DNA from: Escarpia spicata
Taxonomy: Eukaryota; Annelida; Polychaeta; Sabellida; Siboglinidae
DNA length: 64,000 nucleotides
Assembly (NCBI GenBank): GCA_963995525.1
Contig: OZ023207.1
Coordinates: 3,688,105-3,752,104, forward strand
Direction: 5' to 3'
Of this stretch, positions 1-11,398 are shown piece by piece. The translations under genes were made by a program, and so were the position numbers. Below the pieces are notes generated by a model that was not told the DNA's origin, did no database searches, and was given only the letters and a program-made list of their open reading frames with translations. The stretch's first letter is position 1. Each line of letters begins with the position of its first letter.

Positions 1-720
1 TACTGTAAAAGAAAAGGACTTAGGGTTAACCATTAGTGCTGATATGAAGGTTTCAGAGCAGTGCGGAATTGCAGCTTCAAAGGGAAATCAAATCCTTGGA
101 TTAATTAGGCAAAACATAACGTATAACGAAAAAGAGCTAATAATACCGCTGTACAAAACAATAGTTAGGCCTCATTTAGAATATTGTATTCAAGCGTGGA
201 GGCCATATCGCAGGAAGGACATAGATATGCTAGAAAGAGTGCAGAGGAGAGCAACTAAAATGATACCAAAACTGAGGGATCTTAGTTTCGAAATACGCCT
301 AAAAAAATGCGGTTTAACAACACTAGAGACCAGAAGATTGAGAGGAGATCAGATAGAAGTGTTTAAAATATTGAAGGGTTATGAAAATATTGATAGAAAT
401 ATTTTTTTCTCAGTTAAGAAAGATAGAAGGACTAGAGGACATGAACTTGCATTAGCAAAGGAGCAGAGTAGATTGGATATAAGACATTTTTTTCATTTTC
501 ACAAAGGACTGTAAATGAATGGAACAGATTACCTGCTGATTGTGTGGGTGCTAGTAGCGTGAATATGTTTTAAAATAAAATCGATACATATAGATAAAAG
601 GGTCGGACTCTCGATAAACCAAATGGCTTCCTTGTCCACCTGCCACCTAGAGTTAATTCTCTGGGTGGCAATCTTGTTAAATCTTGTTAAATCTTGTTAA
701 ATCTTGTTAAATCTTGTTAA
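1..720 (+). mobile_element. CR1-like non-LTR retrotransposon, 3' fragment
   Basis: This is the 3' end of a CR1-like LINE. Its reading frame (44-514 open, then shifted in a T-run near 487-495) matches the C-terminal part of the reverse transcriptase ORF of the better copy at 11403-12539 almost residue for residue, including the motif ending in VRPHLEYCIQAW. The 3' untranslated part is shared with that copy, and the element ends in about five copies of a 10-bp unit CTTGTTAAAT, the short tandem tail typical of CR1 elements. The 5' part lies outside the window. The tail directly abuts the splice acceptor of the DUF229 exon at 726. Confidence 0.85.
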
Positions 721-725
721 ACTAG

Positions 726-896
726 GTAAACACGAAGAACGAAATCCCTTCATGTCGTTTCGTTTCCCACCGTCATTCGAGAAGAAACATCCGGACGCGA
801 TGAAGAATCTGCGAACGAACGTCCACCGTCTGTCGACACCGTTCGACATCCACGCCACGCTCCGCGATATCTACAACTACAGTGGAGTGCTAGTTG
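726..896 (+). CDS. DUF229-family protein, internal exon
   Basis: The 171-bp exon encodes a stretch containing ERNPFMSFRFPP and RLSTPFDIHATLRDI, which I recognise as the part of DUF229 (PF02995, a sulfatase/alkaline-phosphatase-fold family) just before its Cys-rich C-terminal region. An AG at 724-725 and a good donor GTAATG at 897 bound it. It ends in phase 1, while the next recognised exon (5969) reads in phase 0. A short exon between them is therefore missed, or a weaker donor (887 or 893) is used. Upstream exons are outside the window. The catalytic function of this family is not established. Confidence 0.75.
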
Positions 897-999
897 GTAA
901 TGTCAAAAATGTACGTCATTGCTTCCTCTTCTTGGGCCACAATTCGATCTCGTTCGTTTGGCTACTTGTACATACATTCCGACAGTCACGATGCACGCA

Positions 1000-1062
1000 C
1001 GTACGCACGTACACTCGCACACACACACACTCACGCACGCACTCACTCAGTCTTTTTTTAAC
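1000..1062. repeat. ACGC/CA-rich simple repeat
   Basis: Short degenerate ACGCACGTACAC / CACA tract inside the DUF229 intron. It has no coding meaning. Confidence 0.6.
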
Positions 1063-1079
1063 GTTCACATTTGACTTTA

Positions 1080-1292
1080 CACTTCATTCCGTTGGATGCA
1101 CCAAACGTTACACTTCATTCCGTTGGATGCACCAAACGTTACACTTCATTCCGTTGGATGCACCAAACGTCACACTTCATTCCGTTGGACGCACCAAACG
1201 TCACACTTCATTCCGTTGGACGCACCAAACGTCACACTTCATTCCGTTGGACGCACCAAACGTCACACTTCATTCCGTTGGACGCACCAGCC
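1080..1292. repeat. 31-bp tandem repeat, seven copies
   Basis: The unit beginning CACTTCATTCCGTTGGA recurs at 1080, 1111, 1142, 1173, 1204, 1235 and 1266. The first three copies carry GGATGC and the later ones GGACGC, so the array grew in two blocks. Because 31 is not a multiple of 3, all frames stay open and give spurious ORFs. It lies in the DUF229 intron. Confidence 0.9.
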
Positions 1293-1568
1293 TGTCACAC
1301 ACGGCCAGTTTTGTTATGTTTCATTTTTGCCTGTGACGCTTGTGTATAATTATTTTCAACGTAGTACATTGTTTGGACAAACAAACATTTTATAAATTGC
1401 TGCCACTGACGCTGCTTAAATTCATACTTAAATTATTTGGACGATAATTAAAGCCTTTTCAACAAGACATTCTTTTATACCCACAATTTCCCTGGAGGTG
1501 AAGACCTCTGACGTTTCTTTGCACATGTACTAAACGTCTTGTTACTTTGCACGGGCCATGCTGAGCGC

Positions 1569-1830
1569 GAACAATTAAACAACCTGTAACATTGTCATTG
1601 ATTGATCGCCAACACACTTTTTATAACCTACACATTTACATTATTGTTTAGAACAATTAAACGACCTGTAATATTATCATTGATTGATCGCCAACCCACT
1701 TTTTATAACCTACACATTTACATTATTGTTTAGAACAATTAAACGACCTGTAATATTGTCATTGATTGATCGCCAACCAACTTTTTATAACCTACACATT
1801 TACATTATTATTTAGAACAATTACACCGTT
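1569..1830. repeat. 82-bp tandem repeat, about three copies
   Basis: GAACAATTAAACGACCTG recurs at 1569, 1651 and 1733, with a partial fourth start near 1815. The unit includes ATTGATTGATCGCCAAC. Non-coding, intronic. Confidence 0.85.
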
Positions 1831-1939
1831 TTAGAACATTTTACTAGTTTCAAAATTTACTAATTTATGAAACATTATTTTATATTTCACCATTTTGACG
1901 CCAGAACGCTGTCACCAAGATAATGTGGGTGGCGGACGT

Positions 1940-2520
1940 TTTTTTATTGGCCGAACCATCCGTTTTAGGAATCGGCGAAGCGTAACTCGCGTGGGCAGTA
2001 TCAACCGTTTGTGTAACCGGTGCAATCGGGTCTGTGTGGGCCGAACTGTACTTCTTGTTTCTGTTGTGAAATCTGACTTGCGGCATGTGTATTGTGTGGT
2101 CTAATCGTTATTCTTTCTAGCGTATTCTTAGCGCGGACATGTATTTTTCGAATTGCGTCTTACGTATATTCTAACTAATATTATGACTTGCAACTAATTC
2201 GACTTGTGTATTCTCCTGGGGAAATCGTCCGAGGATTATTAATTCTTGTATTGTAACACACGCGTTCAAACCAACCAACCTACAGATAAACAAACAATAA
2301 AGACGCGGTAGGTAATTTATTGTGAAACATCCTAAACAATCTTCGTGTACACTGCAGAATTACTGCTTTGATAATTATTCGTGGGCCGAAACATCCGACA
2401 CCGCACAGCGACGTTTGGTGAAGTGGGCCGAACCATCCGGCGGGCGTGTTCCGAAACATCCGGGCCGAACCATCCGTCTGCGTGAGCCGAGCACATCGTG
2501 GGCCGAACCATCCGGGACCC
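1940..2520. repeat. Dispersed 15-mer GGGCCGAACCATCCG cluster
   Basis: The motif GGCCGAA(C/A)CATCCG occurs near 1950, 2382, 2428, 2452, 2460 and 2498, with a decayed version near 2038, at irregular spacing between AT-rich filler. No gene is recognised. It may be an old minisatellite or an array of protein-binding sites; nothing distinguishes these. Confidence 0.6.
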
Positions 2521-2729
2521 ACCAGAATGTCACCACTATTTTTATTGTGTGTTTTATTTTTACCCTGTTCTGCTGCTTCGAGAGGTCATGATTTTACTCT
2601 ATGCAAGCTACAACGGTCGGCTGACATTTCAACAGTTTCTCAATATACGAGAACACAAGATTCCTTGTCATATCTACACAGTTTGCCGTGCTTGTCTTTG
2701 TTTTAATCGAAAGTTATTGCCAATCCCTC

Positions 2730-5560
2730 GCTCTAAACCAATTTAGTTCAGATAATTAGCAATTATCTTACTACTAGCAGGAGATGTAATTCTAAATCCT
2801 GTATCTGCATGCTTACCGATTTATTAATTTCCTTGCTGGCAGTGAGACCTGTCTTAGGCCACATGACAAAGCCGCATGCATTACCGACATTTCTCCTTCC
2901 GGTTTCACCTTCTATCATCGCCTCGTTGGATTTCTCATCTCAAAATAGTTCAAAGTTAATTTGCATCCAACCCTGAGTATTCCAGTTTTTAGTCACTCTG
3001 TGTTGACATTTCACAGTCTTCTTTCTCTTGTTTGCATTTATCGCCCTCCAGGACACCCAACAAATTTATGTTAAGAATTTCAGGATCTATTTGGAAATTT
3101 GGCAACCATGCAGTCAAAATTTTACATTGTTGGTGATTTTAATCTTCATTTGGATATACCTACTGCAACAACAACCACATTTAATGGTATTCTGGCATCC
3201 TTTGATACGAAACAACATGTCACCTTTCTGACACATATACAAGGTCATTGGCTTGACCTCTTGATAACTCGTCCAACTTGTAAACATATCCAGACTCTAA
3301 CAGTTTCAGATGGCTTATCCGACCATCACACTGTCATTGCCGATCTTATAGTTTCTATAACCCCAGCCGTGTCCAAACACAATGTGCTTAACAGAGCCAT
3401 TCACAGGATGAACATTGCAGCCTTAATGGCTGATATCCTTAAATCCGACCTGATCACACATCCTAAAGAATACGTATCAGACTTTTATGGGCAGTAGTGT
3501 CAAGTACCGAAGGCTACTTCACAAACATGCACCAATTAAATCCAAATCTGTGTCATAAAAACACCAGCTCCAAGGATGACTCCAGAAATTAAAAAATCTA
3601 AAAGGCGCCGTCGTTATTTGGAGCATGTTTGGCAAAAATCACGCTCGTTCTTGGACAGGTCACGTTATTCAAGACAACGTCACTACTGCAATAGACAAAT
3701 AGCCAAAGCTAAATCGGATTATTACACAAATATGGTCTCCAATAACTTTGGTAGTCCACATCAGCTATGGAACTGCATAAATCAAATTTTACACAGACTG
3801 CCTGCTCCATCCCTACCAAATCATGCATCAATTGAGTCTTTGTGTGACTTGTTCTCTGGTCGCTTCAAGGACAAAATCCGGTCTGCTTTCCCAGGTCATA
3901 CTTCAAGTACTGTAAATGCTGACTCTCCACAAGTAAATTCAAACTTGCATCGTTTGAACCTGCCACAGATGAGGAAGTGAGGAAAATAATTGTGTCCTCC
4001 CAAATAAATCCTGTGATCTTGATCCATTCCCGACCATACTGCCAAAAGCATGTCTTGGTGCATTACTCAAACCAATAACGTATATCATAAATGCATCACT
4101 GTGCTCTGCCCTTTTTCCTGATGATCTTAAACATGCCTAAAGAAGACCCAAACAGTTATATTTCCAATTCCAACCTCAGCGCCATTTCCAAAATACTTGA
4201 AAAGGTTGAGCAAACCATCTAAAGTCTCACATCAGCACAGATGACTTAATCTAATGTGTTGCAATCTGCATACAAACAATTTCACTCCATAGAAACTGCT
4301 CTTTTAAAAGTACACAATGACATTAACCTAAACATCGATAAAGACAAAGCAACCGCACTTACCCTGCTTGATCTGGCTGCCGCGTTTGATACCATTGATC
4401 ACAACGTTCTTATTAAACGTTTATCAACATAGTACAGCATATCGGGCCTGGTTTGAGCTGGTTTTCTTCATACGTAACTGACAGACACCAAGCCATAAAG
4501 ATAGGTAACTGCTTTTCAGCAGTACTGCCCACTTCTTGTGGTGTCCCCCAGAGTTCTGTTCTTGTGCCTTTGCTTTTCATGCTCTACACCGCGCCCCTAC
4601 ACTCTGTTATCTAAAGTCATCATTTGGATCATCACCTTTACGCAGATACAAAACGCCCCCCCACCCCAAAACCAGCTCAGCGATATCTTCCATTGGATGA
4701 ATGACAGCAAATCAAAATTAAATGCAGATAAAACAGCATTTCTTTCATTGGTACTCCAAAGCAGCTTGGTAAACTTGATGGCTTTTTCACCACACGTATC
4801 TTGAGTCAACGTATCACACCAGCCGCCTCAGCGCGGAATCTCGGAGTAACGTTTGATGAAAACTTTAATTTTAAACACCACATATCCAAAACGTGTCGCA
4901 GCTGTTTTTACCATACCGTGATCTTCGTCGTATTTGCTGGTATGTCTCACTTAGAAGCTATCGCAACAGCTCTTGTAAGCTGCAGATTCGGCTACTGCAA
5001 TTCCCTCCTTGATAATATTGCAAGCAAGGACATAACAACATTTTAACGTGTCCAAAATTGTTTGGCAACGGTAGTCACGCGTTCTCGTTTTTCTCGCTCG
5101 GTGCCGCTTCTAAAATAATTGCATTGACTCCCTGTGCGATATCGAATTATTTTCAAGATTTGTACAATTTCCTATCAAGCCCTTTCATCAAAACAACCTG
5201 CATATCTACATTCGATGCTCACTCAGACAGCTACCGTCGACCAGTTGTAATCTTCTATTCATTCCCCGGGTGAAGACGAATGCTGGAACTCGAGCCTTCT
5301 CGGTTGCCGCACCAATTCTGTGGCATTCACTTCCTATCAGCATTAAATTAGAAGGAAATATAGTTTCATTCCGCCGTGGTCTAAACCCTATATTTCTAAT
5401 ATTGCCTATCCTCCTTAGCTTCCTAGCACTGTCATCCATATGTTGATGACTCACGCATTGTATACGATAACGAAACTGCTTAATCCTTTGGTTTTGTTGC
5501 GCCACTGAGATTGATTTTCGAGAATACTGGCGTACAAGAAGTCACTATTATTATTACAAT
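2730..5560 (+). mobile_element. L2/Jockey-type LINE relic (endonuclease + RT)
   Basis: A decayed non-LTR element in several frames. Endonuclease remnants (3099-3497) include the GDFNLH box and the LSDHH box. A spacer ORF (3576-3980) follows. RT remnants run from about 4260 ([15 protein letters not shown] block A) through a GVPQ-like box near 4540 to 5270. The 3' end shows ATTATTATTACAA-type sequence near 5540. Many stops and frameshifts make it inactive. Its RT relatives recur at 39533-39840 and 44576-45240. Confidence 0.75.
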
Positions 5561-5571
5561 ATCATGCGCAG

Positions 5572-5579
<8 letters not shown>

Positions 5580-5622
<43 letters not shown>
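5580..5622. repeat. (TA)n microsatellite
   Basis: About 20 uninterrupted TA dinucleotides directly after the L2-like element. From here to 5968 I see no gene or named repeat. Confidence 0.95.
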
Positions 5623-5624
<2 letters not shown>

Positions 5625-5968
5625 AATGTGTTACATTCATATAGGATATGACGATAATTTGCACTACAGCTTGACCTTGGATTTTCAATAGATATAGCAA
5701 CACTGCTTATTTCATGAACTTTTGTTTTAATTTGACCAATGATGGTAAGCTATTCGATAACAATAATATAACATCATCGTGTGTAAGAAGTGCTGGCCCC
5801 ACATTTTCCCCCTTTTTAATACATCGGCAATTGATAGACAACAAGCCAATGGTCAAATGACACGAATTACCACAGAAAGAAGAGAAGCTCTTCGAAATTA
5901 GCATATCAACAGAATGATACAGCTACGCACACCCATCGTTTGTTTCAATCGGTGCTCTTTGTTCACAG

Positions 5969-6192
5969 CGTGGTATCAGCCTCTTATCGGAGATCCCGGA
6001 GAATCGCACATGCGCACAGGCGAGCATCGAGCCTCACTGGTGCACGTGCCTGACGTGGACCAAGATGAACATCAGCGACCCGAAGGTCAAGAGATCAGCT
6101 GATGCTCTTCTGGTTACTATCAACAACAAGACGGAGTCGCAGCGAGCCAAATGTGAGACCCTCACCTTGCAGGAAGTGAAAGTGGCCGTCAG
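5969..6192 (+). CDS. DUF229-family protein, penultimate exon
   Basis: Encodes the conserved Cys-rich C-terminal region of DUF229: IPENRTCAQA, then PHWCTCLTW about eight residues later, then an NNKTES stretch. The acceptor is TTGTTCACAG ending at 5968 and the donor is GTAAGA at 6193, giving a phase-2 end. That phase joins exactly to the next exon at 6955. The reading frame is open throughout. This exon and the next give the clearest host gene in the window. Confidence 0.85.
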
Positions 6193-6349
6193 GTAAGATG
6201 ACCCTTGTCGCAGCGCGGCCGAACATTCTCCCTCCTTGACGTAGAGGCAATCGCTCCACATAGCCCTAACGTTGAAAACATCTATGAAATGCTGTGTCCA
6301 CATAGCTTTGTTGTGTATTTTATGAATCGCATGTAAACAACATTAGAAA

Positions 6350-6475
6350 GGTGAGTTCTTATATAGCACAGTATCCAGTCATTGGGATTGATCAAAGCGC
6401 TTTACACTTTATTCTTCCTGGCAGACCTGTTCAATCGAACACCATCTCGACTTCTCTGGGAAGCATTCAGCCTCG
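6350..6475 (-). mobile_element. SINE 3'-part fragment, inverted
   Basis: Within the intron between the last two DUF229 exons. In reverse complement it matches the 3' body of the SINE at 8950-9280, including GAGATGGTGTTCGATTGAAC-like sequence, AAAGTGTAAAGCGCTTTGA and the TATATAAGAACT end. It lacks the tRNA-like head. Confidence 0.75.
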
Positions 6476-6954
6476 CTGCAATTAATGCGCGAAGATATGC
6501 TATGCGAGGATTCCCTACTTAAAATGGCATGGGAGATATAATTGTCACTTCCGGAAATGTCCTATCTGACTCCTGTGCGGATACGATTTGAGTCGCTACA
6601 TAGTCACGAATTACAGCATGTGTTGTAAATACAATGGAACAGTATGGTGTGCTGTTGCTGCTGTTGAAAGGACATAGCTGAAGTCACGCGACTAATGAGG
6701 CGTTATTTCCTTTTCGATATAGTATGTACTTAAATTAAATAAGTAAATACATATAATGAGTTAATTAAAAATGCATCATAAATGCATAAATGGAATATTT
6801 CGGCACACGGAAGTAGATATAACTGCATCAAGTTAGCGTATTAATATACATACATATGTTGATTTACATAGGACCCAGTGGGTACAATAATGCAGCGTAT
6901 ATCCTGTATACAGCCTAAATTAATATGTATACAAGTATGTGTTTCTGTGTTCAG

Positions 6955-7252
6955 GTACGCACCAAACGAGAGCGTTCTCAAGTTTAAGCAGTCCGCAGAC
7001 AACGATGGCTACGTGGCCGATCTCAGCGACAAGATGAAGGCCAATTACGACATGTACCAGGTGACAATTACGACGAAGCCCGGCGAAGCCCAGTACGAGG
7101 GGACGGTGACACATCTACTGAAGGAGGACATGTACACTGTCAAGCTGACGGACATCAGCAGGACAAACCAATACGGCAACCAACCACACTGCGTCATGGC
7201 CGAGTTGCCGCACCTACGCGCGTACTGCTACTGCAAAGTACAGCTCAAGTGA
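6955..7252 (+). CDS. DUF229-family protein, terminal exon
   Basis: Follows the acceptor TTCAG at 6950-6954 and completes the codon split at 6192. It encodes 98 residues plus stop TGA. Family signatures are MYQVTITTKPGEAQYEGTV and, near the end, SRTNQYG...HC followed by AYCYCK; DUF229 proteins characteristically end in such a Cys motif. The frame continues from the previous exon without a break, so this is probably a functional gene end. The following UTR begins at 7253. Confidence 0.85.
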
Positions 7253-8950
7253 GAATCCGTCCACAGCACGTAGTCGGATTATCTACTCCGTTAGGTAAGT
7301 GTTGATATTTGTTTTTCAAATTAAAATGGTCTGCAACATATTTGTTATTATTGACCAGCACTTGTGTCATTCATTGATCAGCTGTTGTCTTATTCAAAGT
7401 ATTCATTTAGTTATTTGAATGTCATTTCCATTGTAGGGGGCCTAATTCGCAGTAGCTGTCAAAGTCAATGATATGTACATATATAACTCTGCCATATGCT
7501 ATCATTCCATGTTATGTTTTTCAAAAACTGTTTGTTTGTACCAATGTTATATGTTATATATCTGGGCACAAACAGTGTTGGTTTATTCATACCTATTCCG
7601 CACATAAGACAGTCGACGTTTAAAAGGTGTCGTATACAACAATATAATTATTTGCACCAGAGGAGGCCTCCGCGCAGGCACCAAAATCAGTTCATACGAC
7701 TGAACGCCGGAAGTTTGCCAGTCATTCAGTTTACAACGTTCGTGAGAGAATGTTACTCTGTTTAAGTCCGCTTTCGTTCCATAAACCCACAATATAATCA
7801 GTTCTCTGATGTGGTGAAATCATGAATGCGTTATGCTAATAAGACACGTCGTTTTGCTGGGAACCACCGCTGTTGTCGTTTGAAATAACATTTATAAACG
7901 TGCGTTTCTCATCTCCAGTACGAGCCTAATAAAACTTGTCGTCATCAACTCGAAAACGAGTGAACGACCTACGCTGCTAGTGCTAGTAGTGTACGGCAAT
8001 GTTCGCTAAGTAAACATTCCCATCACGTGGATAGCAAACTTGTTGTCATCCAATCGACAACGAGTGAATGACCTACGCTGCTAGTGCTAGTAGTGTACGG
8101 CAATGTTCGCTAAGTAAACATTCTTTCCCATCAATTTAACAATATTTAACAATATTTAAGTGATTAATACATAAATCACAAAGTAATTAAATAACACAAA
8201 TTAATCATTATAATACAGCTGTATTACATTTTAATACGACTTAATACTTTAAACAAGAAGCATAGCATATTACAATTGTATTCATAATCTGTTGTAACGT
8301 GTCAACAGTTTTAGATGTAGCTTGCTATAGTTTCCATAATATAAAATTGTGCGCATGGGAAAATAATTGTTTAACCAACACACTTGATACTTTTTTTATT
8401 ACAATGACAATAGAACATTAATTTTAATACACCAATCCAACAAAACGTAATAACTGGACAGCAAGTACTTACACACCAGTCAGGAAGTCTTTATCATAGT
8501 TCATGTCTGAACATGTCTGTAAACAAAGAATAACCAATTTGTGTTTACAAATGCTGCGTTCAGGAGACTAATGCATCTGTCCGTTATAAATAGCTTGTCC
8601 ATTTATATGCAAATACTGTGCTATGTCCACCACTCGGTCTGTGTTTTACCTTTTGATGTGTTTACGCATAATTAATTAATTGACACAATAAGCAGCTTTG
8701 GTTTATTAACTCAACTTTGCTTTCAGTTGATACTGATCCTATAAATCCATATGCACAATTTCTACTCCTGTAGTACGTAATCGATGATGATGCAATTTAT
8801 TTCACAATATCTTTGAGACAGAAAACATACATACATACCTGGTAGCTAGAAGAATTATTACACACTTAAATTGTGAATTTAACAAGATTTAGCAAGTGGA
8901 TTGTAACGATAACTGTATTTATCATATATTGAAACACTTATAGTTTAGTT
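7253..8950. other. AT-rich non-coding stretch after DUF229
   Basis: No gene is recognised. It contains one direct duplication (about 7930-8020 and 8040-8125): a block with ACGAGTGAACGACCTACGCT and GTACGGCAATGTTCGCTAAG occurs twice. The first copy carries a CTCG-AAAA-CGAG mini-hairpin. The rest is unique AT-rich sequence. Confidence 0.6.
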
Positions 8951-9280
8951 AAGTGGAGTGGCGCATTAGACAGAGCATTTGACTCTCAATTAGGAGAACC
9001 CGGGTTCGTATCCTGTGCTGCCATGTCGAACCTTGAGCAAGTGTGTTCACCCTTCGTTGTTCCAGTTCATCAGCTGTATGAATGAGTACCTGACTAGAGA
9101 CAGTGGTGAATATGTTAGTGTATGAATTGTCATTGCTCATTATTTGTAGCTTGGCTGGATGTTTCCCAGAGAAGTCGAGATGGTATTCGATTGAACAGGC
9201 TTGACAGGGAGTAAAGTGTAAAGCGCTTTGAGCTGTCCTGAGAACTGCATACTGCGTTATATGAGAACTTACCTTTTTAT
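8950..9280 (+). mobile_element. tRNA-derived SINE
   Basis: The head (8952-9022) has a plausible pol III A box (AGTGGCGCATTAGA, 8957-8970) and B box (GGGTTCGTATCC, 9002-9013) spaced as in tRNAs. A tRNA-unrelated body follows, with TGTTCACCCTTCGTTGTTCC, a GGTATTCGATTGAAC stretch and a tail around AAAGCGCTTTGAGC...ATATGAGAACTT. The same body occurs inverted at 6350-6475, showing it is interspersed. It does not fold as a proper tRNA through the acceptor stem. Confidence 0.75.
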
Positions 9281-9289
9281 GTTACAATA

Positions 9290-9865
9290 TGGATGATACA
9301 CCACCTAATAAAAGTCCTCCCATATTTAAAAGGAATGAATTGTTTGTAACAGTCAAACTCTTATTGTACTGACAAAAGCTTAGTTGCTCATGTTTGTAAT
9401 CATGTCTATGGTCCTTCCTCTGATGCATACATTGTAGCAGACCCCAAGGAAAAGTGTTTCGCTATGGGTCTCAAGCCCGGGTGTAGTCGGAAGTGTTATG
9501 GCCCCCATGCTTGTATACAATTTCCAAAGAGGGGCCTAACTATAACTACTTTACGCAGAGGTATAATAGTTCATATTTCGTTATAATGTGTCTATCTTAG
9601 TCACATGGTGTGATTGCAATAGTATTTAATGAGATAGACAATTGCTTTCTAAATCCTATCCATAGCATCGTATATTGAGTGTCTATTAAATGGTAATCTG
9701 GTCAACTAACTTGGGGCTGTTAGATAACTTTTAGCAGTAAGGATAATAACATTAAGATAAAAATATGCATTTTATCGTTGTATTTGTTTATCCAATGTAT
9801 TGGAAAACCAAACTCTTGTTAAATTGTCACAAAAACATTAACTAAATGATCAGGTAAAATGATTT
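9290..9865. other. Unannotated unique sequence
   Basis: AT-rich, no open frame of note, no repeat structure seen. Confidence 0.5.
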
Positions 9866-11398
9866 TACAATAATGCAACATTATGGGATAACGAAATACT
9901 GTTGTAGTATTGCATCAAGGGAATAGTACACACACCCATTAAGTCAAACGTACAGTAGTCCCTTGCTTTTGATAGTTTTAATATAACATTATGGGGTAAC
10001 GAAATACTATTGTAGTATTACATCAAGGGAATAGTTCACACACCCATTAAGTCAAACGTACAGTAGTCCCTTGGTGTTGATAGTTTTAATATAACATTAT
10101 GGGGTAACGAAATACTATTGTAGTATTACATCAAGGGAATAGTTCACACACCCATTAAGTCAAACGTACAGTAATCCCTTGCTTTTGATAGTTTTAATAT
10201 AACATTATGTGGTAAAGAAATACTATTGTAGTATTACATCAAGGGAATAGTTCACACACTCATTAAGTCAAACGTACAGTAGTCCCTTGCTTTTGATAGT
10301 TTTAATATAACATTATGGGGTAACGAAATACTATTGTAGTATTACATCAAGGGAATAGTTCACACACCCATTAAGTCAAACGTACAGTAATCCCTTGCTT
10401 TTGATAGTTTTAATATAACATTATGGGGTAACGAAATACTATTGTAGTATTATATCAAGGGAATAGTACACACACCCATTAAGTCAAACGTTCAGTAGTC
10501 CCTTGCTTTTGATAGTTTTAATATAACATTATGTGGTAACGAAATACTATTGTAGTATTACATCAAGGGAATAGTACACACACCCATTAAGTCAAACGTA
10601 CAGTAGTCCCTTGCTTTTGATAGTTTTAATATAACATTATGGGGTAACGAAATACTATTGTAGTATTACATCAAGGGAATAGTTCACACACCCATTAAGT
10701 CAAACGTTCAGTAGTCCCTTGCTTTTGATAGTTTTAATATAACATTATGGGGTAACGAAATACTATTGTAGTATTGCATCAAGGGAATAGTACACACACC
10801 CATTAAGTCAAACGTACAGTAGTCCCTTGCTTTTGATAGTTTTAATATAACATTATGGTGTAACGAAATACTATTGTAGTATTACATAAAGGGAATAGTA
10901 CACACACCCATTAAGTCAAACGTTCAGTAGTCCCTTGCTTTTGATAGTTTTAATATAACATTATGGTGTAACGAAATACTATTGTAGTATTACATCAAGG
11001 GAATAGTTCACACACTCATTAAGTCAAACGTACAGTAATCCCTTGCTTTTGATAGTTTTAATATAACATTATGGGGTAACGAAATACTATTGTAGTATTA
11101 CATCAAGGGAATAGTACACACACCCATTAAGTCAAACGTACAGTAGTCCCTTGCTTTTGATAGTTTTAATATAACATTATGGGGTAACGAAATACTATTG
11201 TAGTATTACATCAAGGGAATAGTTCACACACCCATTAAGTCAAACGGTCAGTAGTCCCTTGCTTTTGATAGTTTTAATATAACATTATGGGGTAACGAAA
11301 TACTATTGTAGTATTGCATCAAGGGAATAGTACACACACCCATTAAGTCAAACGTACAGTAGTCCCTTGCTTTTGATAGTTTTAATATAACATTATGC
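9866..11398. repeat. 108-bp satellite array, about 14 copies
   Basis: The unit contains ATAACATTATGGGGTAACGA, ACATCAAGGGAATAGT, CACACCCATTAAGTCAAACG and CCCTTGCTTTTGATAG, and repeats every 108 bp (for example 9983, 10091, 10199). Copies differ at a few positions (GTAGTCCC/GTAATCCC, ATAGTTCA/ATAGTACA, GTACAG/GTTCAG), and some variants recur every second or third copy. Each unit holds a perfect 7-bp inverted repeat AATACTA-TTG-TAGTATT. The array ends where the truncated CR1 begins. Confidence 0.95.

Noticed and set aside
3028..3231. Small host membrane protein ORF
   Set aside because: Overlaps the GDFN endonuclease region of the L2-like LINE in another frame.
8952..9022. Functional tRNA gene
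   Set aside because: A and B boxes are present but acceptor-stem pairing is poor and a SINE body follows; a second body copy lies at 6350.
9866..11398. CRISPR-like array
   Set aside because: Units are contiguous 108-bp tandem copies with no unique spacers, and the DNA is animal. The same applies to the 69-bp and 36-bp arrays.
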